Positions 38,116-48,938 of a stretch of DNA of 64,000 nt are shown in pieces; position 1 is the stretch's first letter; every line of letters begins with the position of its first letter. The stretch covers positions 1 through 64,000 of the forward strand of contig BBZX01000002.1 in assembly GCA_001305055.1 (NCBI GenBank), read 5' to 3'. The position numbers and the translations under genes were made by a program. Source of the stretch: Clostridia bacterium UC5.1-1C12 (GTDB lineage Bacteria; Bacillota_I; Bacilli_A; Erysipelotrichales; Erysipelotrichaceae). The notes under the pieces were generated by a model, which saw nothing but the letters and a program-made list of their open reading frames with translations, was not told where the DNA came from and ran no database searches.

Positions 38116-39511
38116 AGAAAAATTGATTGAAGTAACTAATCTTAAACAATATTTTCCCGTTAAAAAGTCTTCTTGGTTTCAAAAGGAACAGCTATATGTA
38201 AAGGCTAATGATGGTATTTCAATTCATATCAATAAGGGTGAAACCTATGGTTTAGTTGGTGAGTCAGGCTGCGGTAAGTCAACGCTTGGCCGTGTCATCC
38301 TTCAGCTTTATCCTCAGACTCAAGGTAATACGGTTTATTATGGCCGTACGATTTATGAATATCAACCGAAGTATGTGGAAAGAGTACTTAAAGATCTTGA
38401 TAAAGAGATGGCTAAGTACAAGAAGGCTGTGGAGAAGGCTAAGACTAATACAAATTCAGTAAATAACTTCCCGGCTGATGATGCTGATCGTATATTCCAT
38501 CAAATTGCTCGGTTAACCGGTGGTTTGTTCTATGCCTCTGATTTAAAAGCGGCTGGCGACGCATTGCTGGAAGAATATCATGCTGGCTGTGAAGTCGCTA
38601 AGCTTGCGGCGGCATTGGATGTGAATAATACAGCCAGCCGCACTGCTTATGAAGCAGCAGAAAAGAAGCAGGCTGACTGCCGTGCTAAGCTGGATAAGCT
38701 GAAGGAAGCATGCAAGTCTCATGAGGGCTTTGATAAAGCTGAGTCGTTATGGGATCAGGGCATCGACCTTGGCATGCTTACCCGCGAAGAAGGCCGTGTG
38801 CTTCGTCAGGACTTACAGATCATTTTCCAGGATCCATATTCTTCATTGAATCCTCGTATGACGGTAGGACAAATCATTTCCGAAGCACTGGTTGCCCATA
38901 AGAAATTTAAAAAAGGTTCTCAGGAGCTTGAAGATTACATTATTGACATCATGGAAAAATGCGGTTTGGATAAATACTTTATTCACCGCTATCCTCACCA
39001 GTTCTCAGGCGGTCAGAGACAGCGTATCGGTATTGCCCGTGCGCTTGCTTTGAATCCTAAGTTCATTGTCTGTGATGAGGCTGTATCAGCGCTTGACGTT
39101 TCGATTCAGTCACAGGTAATCAATCTGCTGCAAGACTTAAAAGAAAAAGAAGATTTGACTTATTTATTTATTTCCCACGATTTAAGTGTTGTTAAATACA
39201 TTTCTGATCGTATCGGCGTAATGTATCTGGGTAATATGGTTGAAAGCGCGCCGTCAGAACGCATTTTCAAAAATCCTAAGCACCCATATACAATCGCTTT
39301 GCTGGAAGCAATTCCGACTACGGAACCAGACAGCAAAGAATTGGCTATACTTGAAGGGGATATTCCAAGTCCTGTCAACCCTCCGGCGGGCTGTAAATTC
39401 CATACAAGATGTAAGCATGCGATGGATATCTGTAAGGCTGAGTGCCCAAGATGGCGTGAAGTTGAACCGGAACATTGGGTAGCTTGTCATCTTCTGGATA
39501 ATAATGAATAA
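38108..39511 (+). CDS. oppF: Oligopeptide ABC ATPase OppF with a helical insert
   Basis: The intact protein has 467 residues; normal OppF has about 310-330. Walker A GESGCGKST is at 51-59. The Q-loop IIFQDPYSSLNP comes only at 238-249, because an extra segment of about 140 residues (85-228), rich in Lys, Glu and Ala and probably helical, lies between them. Signature FSGGQRQRIGIARAL, Walker B FIVCDEAVSALDV and H-loop FISHDLSVV are normal, as is the cysteine-containing tail. The insert sits near the Q-loop side of the domain, which faces the permease and partner ATPase. Confidence 0.93.
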   Translation: MAKEKLIEVTNLKQYFPVKKSSWFQKEQLYVKANDGISIHINKGETYGLVGESGCGKSTLGRVILQLYPQTQGNTVYYGRTIYEYQPKYVERVLKDLDKEMAKYKKAVEKAKTNTNSVNNFPADDADRIFHQIARLTGGLFYASDLKAAGDALLEEYHAGCEVAKLAAALDVNNTASRTAYEAAEKKQADCRAKLDKLKEACKSHEGFDKAESLWDQGIDLGMLTREEGRVLRQDLQIIFQDPYSSLNPRMTVGQIISEALVAHKKFKKGSQELEDYIIDIMEKCGLDKYFIHRYPHQFSGGQRQRIGIARALALNPKFIVCDEAVSALDVSIQSQVINLLQDLKEKEDLTYLFISHDLSVVKYISDRIGVMYLGNMVESAPSERIFKNPKHPYTIALLEAIPTTEPDSKELAILEGDIPSPVNPPAGCKFHTRCKHAMDICKAECPRWREVEPEHWVACHLLDNNE

Positions 39512-39708
39512 TGAGTAAAAATTTTAAGGAATATAAAAAACAGCTTGGGGATAGGGATGAAGAATTAAAAGGCAAGTTTAAAGATGTGGAGTTTGATAAG
39601 CATGACGGTATTGCAATGTTTATTGCTGCTTTCGTTACGTTTGTTCCCGTTATTCTTGTCATTCTTGGTGGTATCTATTTCATTGTCTGGCTGTTATTTC
39701 TTAGATAG
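39511..39708 (+). CDS. Small single-helix membrane protein in the opp operon
   Basis: This 65-residue protein starts at ATG 39511, adjoining the oppF stop. Residues 1-32 are charged (KEYKKQLGDRDEELKGK) and 35-63 form one membrane helix. I do not recognise it. Its place at the end of the opp operon, before a terminator, suggests an accessory of the importer. Confidence 0.65.
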   Translation: MSKNFKEYKKQLGDRDEELKGKFKDVEFDKHDGIAMFIAAFVTFVPVILVILGGIYFIVWLLFLR

Positions 39709-39714
39709 TTAATG

Positions 39715-39743
39715 AGTCACTGGCTATTGTCAGTGACTTTTTT
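39715..39743 (+). terminator. Terminator of the opp operon
   Basis: AGTCACTG (39715-39722) pairs with CAGTGACT (39731-39738), followed by TTTTTT. Confidence 0.9.
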
Positions 39744-39814
39744 CTGTTCTAAAAGCATAACTTGATAAAATCGGCAGATATGCATATTTAGTCGAAATCA
39801 TATATAAAAATAAC

Positions 39815-39846
39815 TAAGTTATTGGCTGCTGCCAATGACTTTTTTC
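39815..39846 (+). terminator. Second, similar terminator before kdp
   Basis: AAGTTATTGGC pairs with GCCAATGACTT, followed by TTTTT. Loop and stem resemble the terminator 90 bases upstream, so the pair may have arisen by duplication. Confidence 0.82.
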
Positions 39847-39933
39847 TTAACGAAATCTTAATGCCGGTGCTTTTAACCCTAACACCATCCTAATTCTTTA
39901 AATGTTATTGTATTTATGCAGGAGGAAATAAAG

Positions 39934-40025
39934 ATGAATTTAATCATACTAGCGATTGGGTTATGTGCCCTGCTCATGCTTATTTACTATATTGTTTTAT
40001 TGATGAGGGGGATAACCATGATTGA
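39934..40025 (+). CDS. kdpF: KdpF small subunit (one likely base loss)
   Basis: KdpF is a tiny membrane peptide that stabilises the KdpFABC potassium pump. ATG 39934 follows GGAGGAAAT. The peptide MNLIILAIGLCALLMLIYYI is one hydrophobic helix. As read, the frame runs on into kdpA. Adding one G to the G run at 40007-40011 gives a stop at 40023-40025 overlapping the kdpA ATG, and a 30-residue protein, the normal size. A true KdpF-KdpA fusion is the alternative. Confidence 0.72.
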
Positions 40026-41823
40026 GATGTTAATGCAATATCTGCCATATTTGCTTGTCTTACTTGTATTGGCAGTGCCATTAGGCGGTTACATCAGCCG
40101 TGTTATGGATGGCAAGCATGTATTTCTTTCAAGGCTTCTGAAGCCATGCGAGAAATTAATTTATAAGCTTTTAAGAATAGATGATACACAGACAATGGAT
40201 TGGAAACAATATCTGATCAGTGTTATTCTCTTCTCATTATTTGGTTTTGTATTATTGTTTCTATTGCTGATGCTTCAGGGTGTATTGCTTGGCAATCCGG
40301 AAGGATTTACAGGCTTGTCGTGGGATCTGTCGTTTAATACGGCGGTCAGCTTTGTAACCAATACGAACTGGCAGGCATACAGCGGTGAGTCACAATTGAG
40401 TTATCTGTCTCAGGCATTAGGCTGACGGTTCAAAACTTTGTGTCAGCCGGTACTGGGCTTGCGGTACTATATGCGCTGATTCGCGGTTTCTTAAAGACGG
40501 ATGCGAATTCGTTAGGTAATTTCTGGGTTGATCTGACAAGGAGTGTCCTCTATATTTTAATGCCGCTGAGTCTAGTGCTTTCGCTGCTGCTTGTATCACA
40601 GGGAGTTATTCAAAATTTAAAGCCGGGGGCGGCCGTATCATTGGTTGAACCTGTTGCTGTCAGCGAAGACGGAACGATCCTGACGGATATTGAAATTGTA
40701 AACGGTGAAGTATATGCCAAGGGTCAGAAAGTTGATGCTCAAATTGTTACTGAACAATTTGTTCCAATGGGTCCGGCAGCGAGTCAGATTGCAATCAAAC
40801 AGCTGGGTACAAACGGCGGCGGTTATATGGGAACTAATTCAGCGCATCCCCTTGAAAATCCAACTTATTTAAGCAATCTAGCTGAGGTAATTGCTATTTT
40901 GCTGATCCCCGCAGCGCTGTGCTTCTCCTTTGGCCAAAGCATTAAGGATAAGCGTCAGACGAGCGATATTTATTGCTATGCTGAGTATGCTGTTAGTGGC
41001 ATGGGCCGTTATCGCGGTAAATGAACAGACTGCTACACCTCAGCTTGCGCAGAATGGTATTGTGGATATCAGCAGTATTGATCAGGCAGGCGGTAATATG
41101 GAAGGTAAAGAATCGCGGTTTGGCATTGCTGGTTCTTCAACGTGGGCAGCTTTCACAACGGCAGCTTCTAACGGTTCTGTCAACTCGATGCATGATAGTT
41201 ATACGCCCTTGGGCGGTATGATGACTATGCTTCAGATGCAGCTTGGCGAAGTTATATTCGGCGGCGTCGGCTGTGGGTTGTACGGCATGCTGGCATTTGC
41301 AATTCTGGCCGTGTTTATCGCGGGCTTAATGGTTGGCCGTACACCTGAATATCTGGGGAAGAAGATAGAACCCTATGAAATGAAATGGGCAGTGCTGGCT
41401 TGTTTGGCAACACCGATTAGTATTCTGGTTGGCAGCGGCATTGCCGCCGGCGTACCGGCAGTCATGGATAGTTTAACGAACGGCGGCGCTCATGGCTTCT
41501 CTGAATTGCTGTATGCATATTCTTCAGCCGGCGGCAATAATGGTTCAGCCTTTGCTGGCTTTGCGGCCAATACTGTATTTCTTAATGTTTCTTTAGGATT
41601 AGTCATGCTGTTCGCAAGATTTTTACCCATCATCAGTATTTTGGCGATTGCCGGCAGTCTTGCTAAGAAAAAGAAGATTGCGGCTACAGCCGGTACATTA
41701 TCAACATGCAGTCCGCTGTTTGTATTCTTGCTGGTCTTTGTCGTATTGCTGGTTGGCGCGTTAAGCTTCTTCCCGGCACTGGCTTTGGGCCCCATCGCTG
41801 AGTATTTTCAGATGATTGTTTAG
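40018..41823 (+). CDS. kdpA: Potassium-transporting ATPase subunit KdpA (two frame breaks)
   Basis: KdpA is the channel-like subunit that binds K+. The start is ATG 40018 ([17 protein letters not shown]) after GAGGGGG. Selectivity-loop motifs are [34 protein letters not shown] and [16 protein letters not shown]. Frame breaks lie near 40424 (missing T) and near 40965 (net two bases lost, perhaps one AG of an AGAG). Restored length is about 602 residues. Confidence 0.93.
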
Positions 41824-41834
41824 GAGGGATGAAT

Positions 41835-43902
41835 ATGAGTCATAAACAAACAGTATTTGCGGATCGCAAAATGGTACTCCGCGCTATTAAAGATTCTTTT
41901 ATAAAATTAGATCCTAGAATTCAAGTCAAGAATCCAGTCATGCTTTTAGTCTATGTATCAGCGATTTTGACTACGCTTCTTTCCATTTTAGCAATCTTTG
42001 ATATAAAAGATAGTTCAGGTGGTTATACATTGGCGATTGCCATTATTCTTTGGTTCACCGTATTATTCGCCAACTTTGCGGAAGCAATTGCGGAAGGACG
42101 GGGAAAGGCACAGGCAGATGCGCTTCGGGCAGCTAAAAAAGATGTGATTGCCCATAAGATTCCTTCTTTAGATCAGCGCGATATGATTTATGATGTCGCG
42201 TCAACAACATTGAAAAAGAAAAGATATATACATCGTCAAGGCAGGAGAACAGGTTCCTGCTGACGGTGAAGTTATAGAGGGAGCGGCTTCGGTTGATGAA
42301 TCAGCGATTACCGGTGAATCAGCACCAGTAATTAGAGAAGCCGGCGGCGACCGCAGTGCTGTTACCGGCGGAACTACTGTAATTTCTGATTGGCTGATCG
42401 TGGAAGTAAGCAATGAAGCAGGTGAAAGCTTTCTTGATAAAATGATCACGATGGTAGAGGGAGCATCACGTAAAAAACACCGAATGAAATTGCTCTGCAG
42501 ATCTTTTTTAATCGCACTTTCAATCATTTTTCATTTTAGTTACTCTGTCTTTATATATGTATGCCAATTTCTCGGCGAAGCTGGCAGGTATGGTTAACCC
42601 GACATCAGTAACGACGTTGGTAGCATTGCTTGTCTGCTTAGCGCCGACTACGATAGGTGCCCTGCTTTCCGCCATCGGGATTGCCGGTATGAGCAGGCTG
42701 AATCAGGCTAATGTATTGGCAATGAGCGGCCGTGCTATCGAAGCGGCCGGCGATGTTGATATTCTGATGCTGGATAAAACCGGAACGATAACATTTGGCA
42801 ATCGCCAGGCCAGTGAATTCATTCCTTTGCCGGGCGTATCCGCTGATGATTTAGCTGATGCGGCACAGCTTTCCTCACTTGCTGATGAAACACCGGAGGG
42901 AAGGAGCATCGTGGTTCTTGCTAAAGAACAGTTTAATCTGCGCGGCCGGCAGTCTCAGCGATCAGGGCATGACCTTTATTCCGTTTACCGCTAAAACAAG
43001 AATGAGCGGTGTAGATATTAAAGGGGAAGAAATTCGCAAGGGGGCAGCTGAAACCATTAAGGCATATATTCAAGATAATGGCGGCATTTATCCAAAGGAA
43101 TGCGATGAGATTGTAACCCGCATAGCAAATATGGGCGGTACACCGCTGCTCGTTTCTAAAAATCATCAAGTCTTAGGTGTCATTTATTTAAAAGATATTA
43201 TCAAGCATGGTGTTTCGGAAAGTTCGCTGATTTGCGGAAAATGGGGATTAAAACGATTATGATTACCGGTGATAATCCATTAACTGCCGCTGCGATCGCT
43301 GCTGAAGCGGGAGTTGATGATTTTCTGGCTGAAGCAACACCGGAGGGTAAACTTGCAATGATTCGTGATTTTCAGCGTCAGGGACATCTGGTTGCAATGA
43401 CTGGGGATGGTACCAATGACGCGCCGGCTCTGGCACAGGCGGATGTCGCAGTGGCTATGAATTCCGGCACACAGGCAGCCAAAGAAGCCGGCAACATGGT
43501 TGATTTGGATTCTTCGCCGACAAAATTGATTGATGTAGTGCGGATCGGCAAGCAGCTGCTGATGACCCGCGGCAGTCTGACAACTTCAGTATCGCTAATG
43601 ATGTCGCTAAATACTTTGCGATTATTCCGGCTATGTTTCTCACCATCTATCCGGAACTTTCAGCATTAAATATCATGCATCTGCATAATTCACAAAGTGC
43701 TGTCTTATCAGCAATTATCTATAACGCGCTGATTATTGTGGCATTAATTCCCTTGGCATTAAAGGGAGTTCGCTATCGCGAGGTCTCAGCAGGCAGTCTG
43801 TTAAGCAGGAATCTGATGGTTTATGGTCTCGGCGGCATTATTACACCGTTTATTTTCGTTAAGCTGATTGATATGCTTCTGGTATTTTTCCATCTCGTTT
43901 AG
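41835..43902 (+). CDS. kdpB: Potassium-transporting ATPase subunit KdpB (about seven frame breaks)
   Basis: KdpB is the P-type ATPase subunit driving K+ uptake. Start ATG 41835 is preferred over ATG 41829, which touches the AGGAGGG site. The phosphorylated Asp lies in [26 protein letters not shown] (A domain), [14 protein letters not shown] and [17 protein letters not shown] (hinge) are present. Length changes occur near 42220, 42478, 42510, 42532, 42950, 43222 and 43588, both losses and gains in short runs. Repaired length is about 688 residues. This is the most damaged gene in the window. Confidence 0.93.
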
Positions 43903-43916
43903 AAAGGGGTAAGCTT

Positions 43917-44525
43917 ATGATACAAACAATTAAAGCCCAGCTGGGTAAAGCGGTTGGCTTAGTATTAATCTTTACATTAATCTGCGGTGTGGTTTATACA
44001 CTGGCAGTCACAGGAATTTCACAGCTTTTGTTTCCTATCCAGGCCAATGGCAGCATGATCGAGGTTGATGGTAAAGTATATGGCAGTGAACTGCTTGGCC
44101 AGCAATATACAGATGAAGCACATATGTGGGGAAGAATCATGAATATTGAAGCAACGACTTTCACAAATGATGACGGTGAACCGGTGATGTATGCATGGTC
44201 AGAGAATATCAGTCCGGCCAGTGATGAATATGAGGCATTGATTGCTCAGCGAGTCGAAGCGATTCAGGCCGCACATCCGCAAATGAAAGATCAGCCGATT
44301 CCGGTTGATTTAGTTACCATGTCTGGAAGCGGCTTAGATCCGCATATTTCATTGGCAGCTGCTCAATATCAAGCCGCCCGTTTAGCTGAAAATAATAATA
44401 TGACACTGGCAGAAATTGAAGCTATTATTGACGCATGCACCGAAGGCAAAAGCTTAGGCTTTTTTGGTGAAACATGCGTGAATGTATTAAAAGTAAATTT
44501 AATGCTGGATGGTATTTTGGAGTAA
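43917..44525 (+). CDS. kdpC: Potassium-transporting ATPase subunit KdpC
   Basis: KdpC is the single-helix subunit that assists ATP binding or K+ capture. It is 202 residues and intact, with a membrane helix at about 12-36. Motifs are LLGQQYTDEAHMWGR, GSGLDPHISLAAAQYQ and LGFFGETCVNVLKVNLML. The NPA-type tail variation is within family range. Start ATG 43917 follows AAAGGGG. The unknown gene at 44529 follows after 3 bases. Confidence 0.94.
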   Translation: MIQTIKAQLGKAVGLVLIFTLICGVVYTLAVTGISQLLFPIQANGSMIEVDGKVYGSELLGQQYTDEAHMWGRIMNIEATTFTNDDGEPVMYAWSENISPASDEYEALIAQRVEAIQAAHPQMKDQPIPVDLVTMSGSGLDPHISLAAAQYQAARLAENNNMTLAEIEAIIDACTEGKSLGFFGETCVNVLKVNLMLDGILE

Positions 44526-44528
44526 AGT

Positions 44529-45407
44529 ATGCATAAGAAAAACATCGCCTTAGAATTTGAAATGAACTTGCCCGCTTATGCTTGGCCAGCTGGCGCAGAG
44601 GAAGAATTGACCGCGCTGTTACTGACAATATCATCAGAATTATCCATGAACCCGGCAATTTACACAAATGAAAATAATCTTTGGATTTATTATGGCCATT
44701 CATATTTCCAATGTGAGATTCTGCTTAATGATTTACTCTATTCGATGGCTTATATTTCACATAAATATCCCATTTCTATCTATGGCTGTGCCAATGGAAT
44801 TGAAACGGCTCAAATCAGCCTGGATGTGGGAAATGGCAGAGTAAAGGTTCAGAAGCTGAATGTTTCCGGACAGGACTTCAGCGAACTATATGATTTATGT
44901 CTGCGGATCAGCTGCCAAGATCAAAAGCAGTTAAAAATCCTGAGTGATATTCTGCAAGGTATTGATTATCGTCATGATTTCCTGCTGATCAAAAGGAATG
45001 CATTTACCAATCAAAGCTTTATTCATTATCCCGACTTGGATAAGAATACGTATTTCCGCTATCTGCCGCTTAGACCGATGGATGAATTAGATCCGAATCG
45101 TTTCAGTTATACGCTGAAGCAGCAGGTCGACTTATGGCTGCTGCTGTTGATAGATGGGGTGAGTGCCGTGGAGTTCAGTTTCTTGATGAATAAGCTTGAA
45201 ACGGGTTGTCTTAATTCTTTCTTCACCTGGGAGCTGTCACTTCGTTTTGCTCTTCAGCAAGCCGATATAAAAATAACTTATGATGATAATGGCTTTATCA
45301 TGCGGGATAGAAACGGTGAACGAATACTGTATGACTATGTCCATGGCACACCTGCCCAGCAGCTATTGCTGAAAATTATCTTTCCGGCTCCGCCGCTTCA
45401 TCGCTGA
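44529..45407 (+). CDS. Unrecognised protein inside the kdp locus
   Basis: This 292-residue intact protein starts 3 bases after the kdpC stop, so it is very likely co-transcribed with kdpFABC. No signal peptide or strong membrane helix is seen; one hydrophobic stretch, VDLWLLLLIDGVSAVEF, lies at about 205-221. It is rich in aromatic residues, with scattered cysteines (CEILLN, YGCAN, LCLRISCQD). I match it to no family. Cytosolic location is likely. It may regulate or assist the Kdp pump or KdpD. Confidence 0.8.
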   Translation: MHKKNIALEFEMNLPAYAWPAGAEEELTALLLTISSELSMNPAIYTNENNLWIYYGHSYFQCEILLNDLLYSMAYISHKYPISIYGCANGIETAQISLDVGNGRVKVQKLNVSGQDFSELYDLCLRISCQDQKQLKILSDILQGIDYRHDFLLIKRNAFTNQSFIHYPDLDKNTYFRYLPLRPMDELDPNRFSYTLKQQVDLWLLLLIDGVSAVEFSFLMNKLETGCLNSFFTWELSLRFALQQADIKITYDDNGFIMRDRNGERILYDYVHGTPAQQLLLKIIFPAPPLHR

Positions 45408-45465
45408 TCTTTATACAATCTTAATATCGGCAGCTTTATTCCTTATGATTTATTAATTTCACTTA

Positions 45466-45474
45466 TGATATAAT
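45466..45474 (+). promoter_or_regulatory. Extended -10 promoter of kdpDE
   Basis: TGATATAAT is a good extended -10, 23 bases before kdpD. It suggests that kdpDE are transcribed separately from kdpFABC at a basal level. Confidence 0.6.
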
Positions 45475-45496
45475 TGAAACATACAGAGGTGAGCTG

Positions 45497-48177
45497 ATGA
45501 TCAGAAAAGAAACGCCGGATGAGCTGTTAGCACGTCTGAAATATGAAGAATCAATCAACAGCTGCGGCCGGCTGAAAATCTTTTTTGGCTATGCTGCGGG
45601 GGTTGGCAAAACTTATGCGATGCTGTCAGCGGCTCATGATCTGAAAAAACAGGGAATTGATGTCGTGATCGGTTATATTGAACCGCATACCCGCGAAAAG
45701 ACCATGGCATTGTGTGAAGGTCTGGAAAAGATACCGACTAAAACAGTTAATTATCACAATCTCCACTTAAATGAGTTTGACCTTGATCAGGCTTTAGTAC
45801 GTCACCCGCAGGTTTTGCTGGTTGATGAACTGGCACATACAAATGCCCATGGCAGCCGTCATGAAAAGCGTTATCAGGATATAGAAGAATTGCTGAAGGC
45901 GGGGATCAATGTATTCACAACCGTGAACGTTCAGCATCTTGAAAGCTTAAATGATATTATTGCTTCGATTACCGGTGTTGTCGTCCATGAGCGAATTCCT
46001 GATCGAATTTTTGATCAGGCAGATCAGGTAGAACTTGTAGACATTGAGCCGGAAGAACTGACTCGCCGTCTAAATGAGGGATTGATCTACCGCAAGCAGC
46101 AGGCGAATCAGGCTATTACAGGCTTTTTTAATTCAGTTAATCTGACTTCGCTGCGTGAAATTGCTTTGCGCAGAGCAGCTGACCGAGTAAATAAGCTGGC
46201 AGAACAGGTAAATCATGCGGGTATAGGATATGCTGATGAGCATATCCTTGTGTGTTTATCTCCCTCACCGTCAAATCCAAAGATCATCCGCACAGGCTCG
46301 CGCATGGCATCAGCATTCAAAGGAAAGCTGACCGCTTTATTTGTGGAAACCTCGGCATTTCCATCGATGACGAAGGAAAATCGGGAACGTTTGCGCGATA
46401 ATATTCACTTAGCGAGTCAGCTGGGTGCGAACATTGAAACGGCTTTTGGTGATGATGTAGCGTTTCAGATCGCTGAATTTGCCCGCAGGAATAAGGTTAG
46501 TAAAATTGTTCTTGGCCGCAGCAATACACGCACGAGGTTCGGTTTGATCCGCCGTCCGTTCTCTGAACAGCTGACGGCTTATGCTCCCAATTTGGATATT
46601 TATATTATTCCGGATAAAGATACACCGGTATTAAAACGTAAGCTAACATTTGCAAGCAGCCGTGAACTGAATATCAAGAATTTGGGTTTCGCGGCAGCTG
46701 CATTGCTGCTATCGACCTTGATTAGTTTTATTTTTTATGAGATGGGTTTCAGTGAAGCTAATATTATTACTATCTATATTTTAGGTGTATTAATAACCTC
46801 TGTGGTTACCGCCAATCAATTGATCAGCGCTTTGTCTTCGATTTTAAGTGTTGTAATCTTTAATTTCTTTTTTACCATTCCGCGTTACACACTGGCAGCT
46901 TATGATTCTGGATACCCGGTTACCTTTATCATTATGTTTATTGCTGCGTTATAACCGGTGATTTGGCAATCCGCATTCGTAAGCAGGCGCGTCAATCAGC
47001 GAATACAGCTTTTCAGACTAAGATTTTGCTGGAAACCAGTCAGCTGCTGCAGAATGCAAAAAGTGCTGAGGATATTATCGCCTGTACATCACATCAACTG
47101 ATAAAACTGCTTGAAGTGCCGGTTGTCTTTTATCCGTCTGATGTCGGTCATGGCTTAAAGGAACCGAGTATCTTCGCTTTAGAACCAATGCCGGCAGCCC
47201 AAATCGTTTCGGAGAATGAGAAGGCAGTTGCGGAATGGGTTTATGAAAACAACAAACGTGCCGGTAAGACAACGAATACATTGGGCAATGCCCAATGTCT
47301 TTATCTGGCTGTCCGCAGTGATTCCCAAGTACAGGGGGTCGTGGGATTGGCATTAAAGGAGGCGCTGGACACGTTTGCCAGTAATCTTGTATTATCAATA
47401 CTCAGCGAATGTGCGCTCGCCTTGGAAAAGGATATGTATAATTACAAGCGTGAGGAGGCTTCTGTAAAAGCCCGCAATGAAAAATTGAGAGCCGATCTGC
47501 TGCGAAGCATTTCTCATGATTTCAGGACACCGCTGACCAGTATTTCCGGCAATGCCAGTATGCTGATGAATAACTGTGACCGCTTAGAGGCTGCCAAACG
47601 AAATCAGCTGCTGATGGATATCTATGATGATTCAATGTGGCTGATTACTCTGACTGAGAATCTGCTCTCAGTAACCCGAATTGAAGATGGTACAGCACAT
47701 TTGAATATGCAGGCAGAAATTGTTGATGAGGTGATCTTGGAGGCAATGAAGCATATTAATCGTCATGCGTATGAACATCAGCTTAAGGTTATTGAAAGTG
47801 ATGAAGTATTATTGGCCAAGATGGACAGCCATTTAATTATGCAGATTTTAATCAATCTGATCGACAATGCGATTAAATATACGCCTTCAGGTTCTGAAAT
47901 CACTATAAGCAGTAATAAAAAAGATGATATGATTGAAATTAAGGTAGCGGATAATGGCAATGGGATTCAAGATAAGGATAAGACTCAGCTGTTTGATATG
48001 TTTTATACAGTTAAAAAATCGGTTGCTGACAGCCGGCGCGGTATGGGAATCGGGTTATCCTTATGCCGTTCCATTGTTCAGGCGCATGGCGGCAGCATCA
48101 CGGTTACCGATAACGTGCCGCATGGCACAATATTTACGATTCAGCTGCCAAGTGAGGAGGTAGATTTACATGAATAA
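45497..48177 (+). CDS. kdpD: Sensor histidine kinase KdpD (one frame break)
   Basis: KdpD senses K+ limitation and phosphorylates KdpE. Walker A-like GYAAGVGKT is at 31-39 and LLVDELAHTN at about 110. The N-terminal KdpD domain is followed by a USP domain at about 250-370, with IVLGRSNTRTRFG. Four membrane helices lie at about 395-495. A missing T near 46953 breaks the frame in the last helix. Then come GAF-like, HisKA (His674 in SISHDFRTPLTSISG) and ATPase (NLIDNAIKYTPSG, GMGIGLSLC) domains. Restored length is about 893 residues, standard for full-length KdpD. It overlaps kdpE by 8 bases. Confidence 0.95.
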
Positions 48178-48880
48178 ACCCTTTCTGCTTGTGGTAGAGG
48201 ATGACTCTGCCATCCGTAATTTAATTGCGGCAACCTTGGAAACACAAGGTTATCATTTTCATGTGAGTGCCACGGGCAGTGAAGCTATCAGCGAAGCCGT
48301 TACGCATAATCCTGATGTTGTTCTGCTTGATCTTGGACTGCCGGATATTGATGGCATTGAAATTATAAAGAAGCTGCGCTCCTGGTCACTGATGCCGATT
48401 ATTGTAATAAGTGCCCGGGTTGAAGACCGGGATAAGATTGAGGCACTTGATGCCGGGGCTGATGATTATCTGACGAAACCCTTTTCTGTGGAAGAACTGC
48501 TGGCCCGCTTACGGGTGGCGCTGCGCCGTATCCATTATATGCAAAGCAGCAATGCCGCCGCGTCCGTCTTCATTAATGGCGGCTTGAAAATCGATTATGC
48601 GGGCGGCTGTGTTTACCTTAATGATCAGGAACTGCATGTCACACCGATTGAATATAAATTGTTGTGTCTGCTGGCAAAGAATGTCGGCAAGGTACTGACA
48701 CATACAACCATCACCCGTGAGATCTGGGGCAGTGCATGGGATAATGACGTGGCTTCACTGCGTGTTTTTATGGCTGGACTGCGTAAAAAAATAGAACCTG
48801 ATCCATCTCATCCCCGATATATTCAAACTCATGTCGGGATAGGTTATCGTTTACTTAGAATTGATGAAAAAAATGAATGA
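48170..48880 (+). CDS. kdpE: Response regulator KdpE
   Basis: This OmpR-type regulator activates kdpFABC. The 236-residue protein is intact. The receiver has acidic EDD near the start, phosphoacceptor Asp in VVLLDLGLPD (about 53) and DDYLTKPF. The winged helix reads VHVTPIEYKLL-like (LHVTPIEYKLLCLLAKN) and THVGIGYRLL at the end. Start ATG 48170 lies inside the kdpD end. No dedicated KdpE box could be named upstream of kdpF. Confidence 0.95.
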   Translation: MNKPFLLVVEDDSAIRNLIAATLETQGYHFHVSATGSEAISEAVTHNPDVVLLDLGLPDIDGIEIIKKLRSWSLMPIIVISARVEDRDKIEALDAGADDYLTKPFSVEELLARLRVALRRIHYMQSSNAAASVFINGGLKIDYAGGCVYLNDQELHVTPIEYKLLCLLAKNVGKVLTHTTITREIWGSAWDNDVASLRVFMAGLRKKIEPDPSHPRYIQTHVGIGYRLLRIDEKNE

Positions 48881-48938
48881 TTTTTAGGTATTTAATTCTT
48901 TTCTGCATATATATTAACTAAGGGAATGGGTGAATGAT

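Noticed and set aside
39715..39846. Two similar hairpins as a CRISPR or other repeat array
   Set aside because: There are only two copies, each a self-complementary stem followed by a T run, so they are terminators.
39847..39933. Potassium or c-di-AMP riboswitch before kdpF
   Set aside because: The 87-base leader is too short and shows no recognisable conserved core.
39934..40425. A true KdpF-KdpA fusion protein
   Set aside because: One added G in a G run yields a normal kdpF stop overlapping a kdpA ATG with its own strong ribosome binding site, in a region full of base losses. It is not fully excluded.
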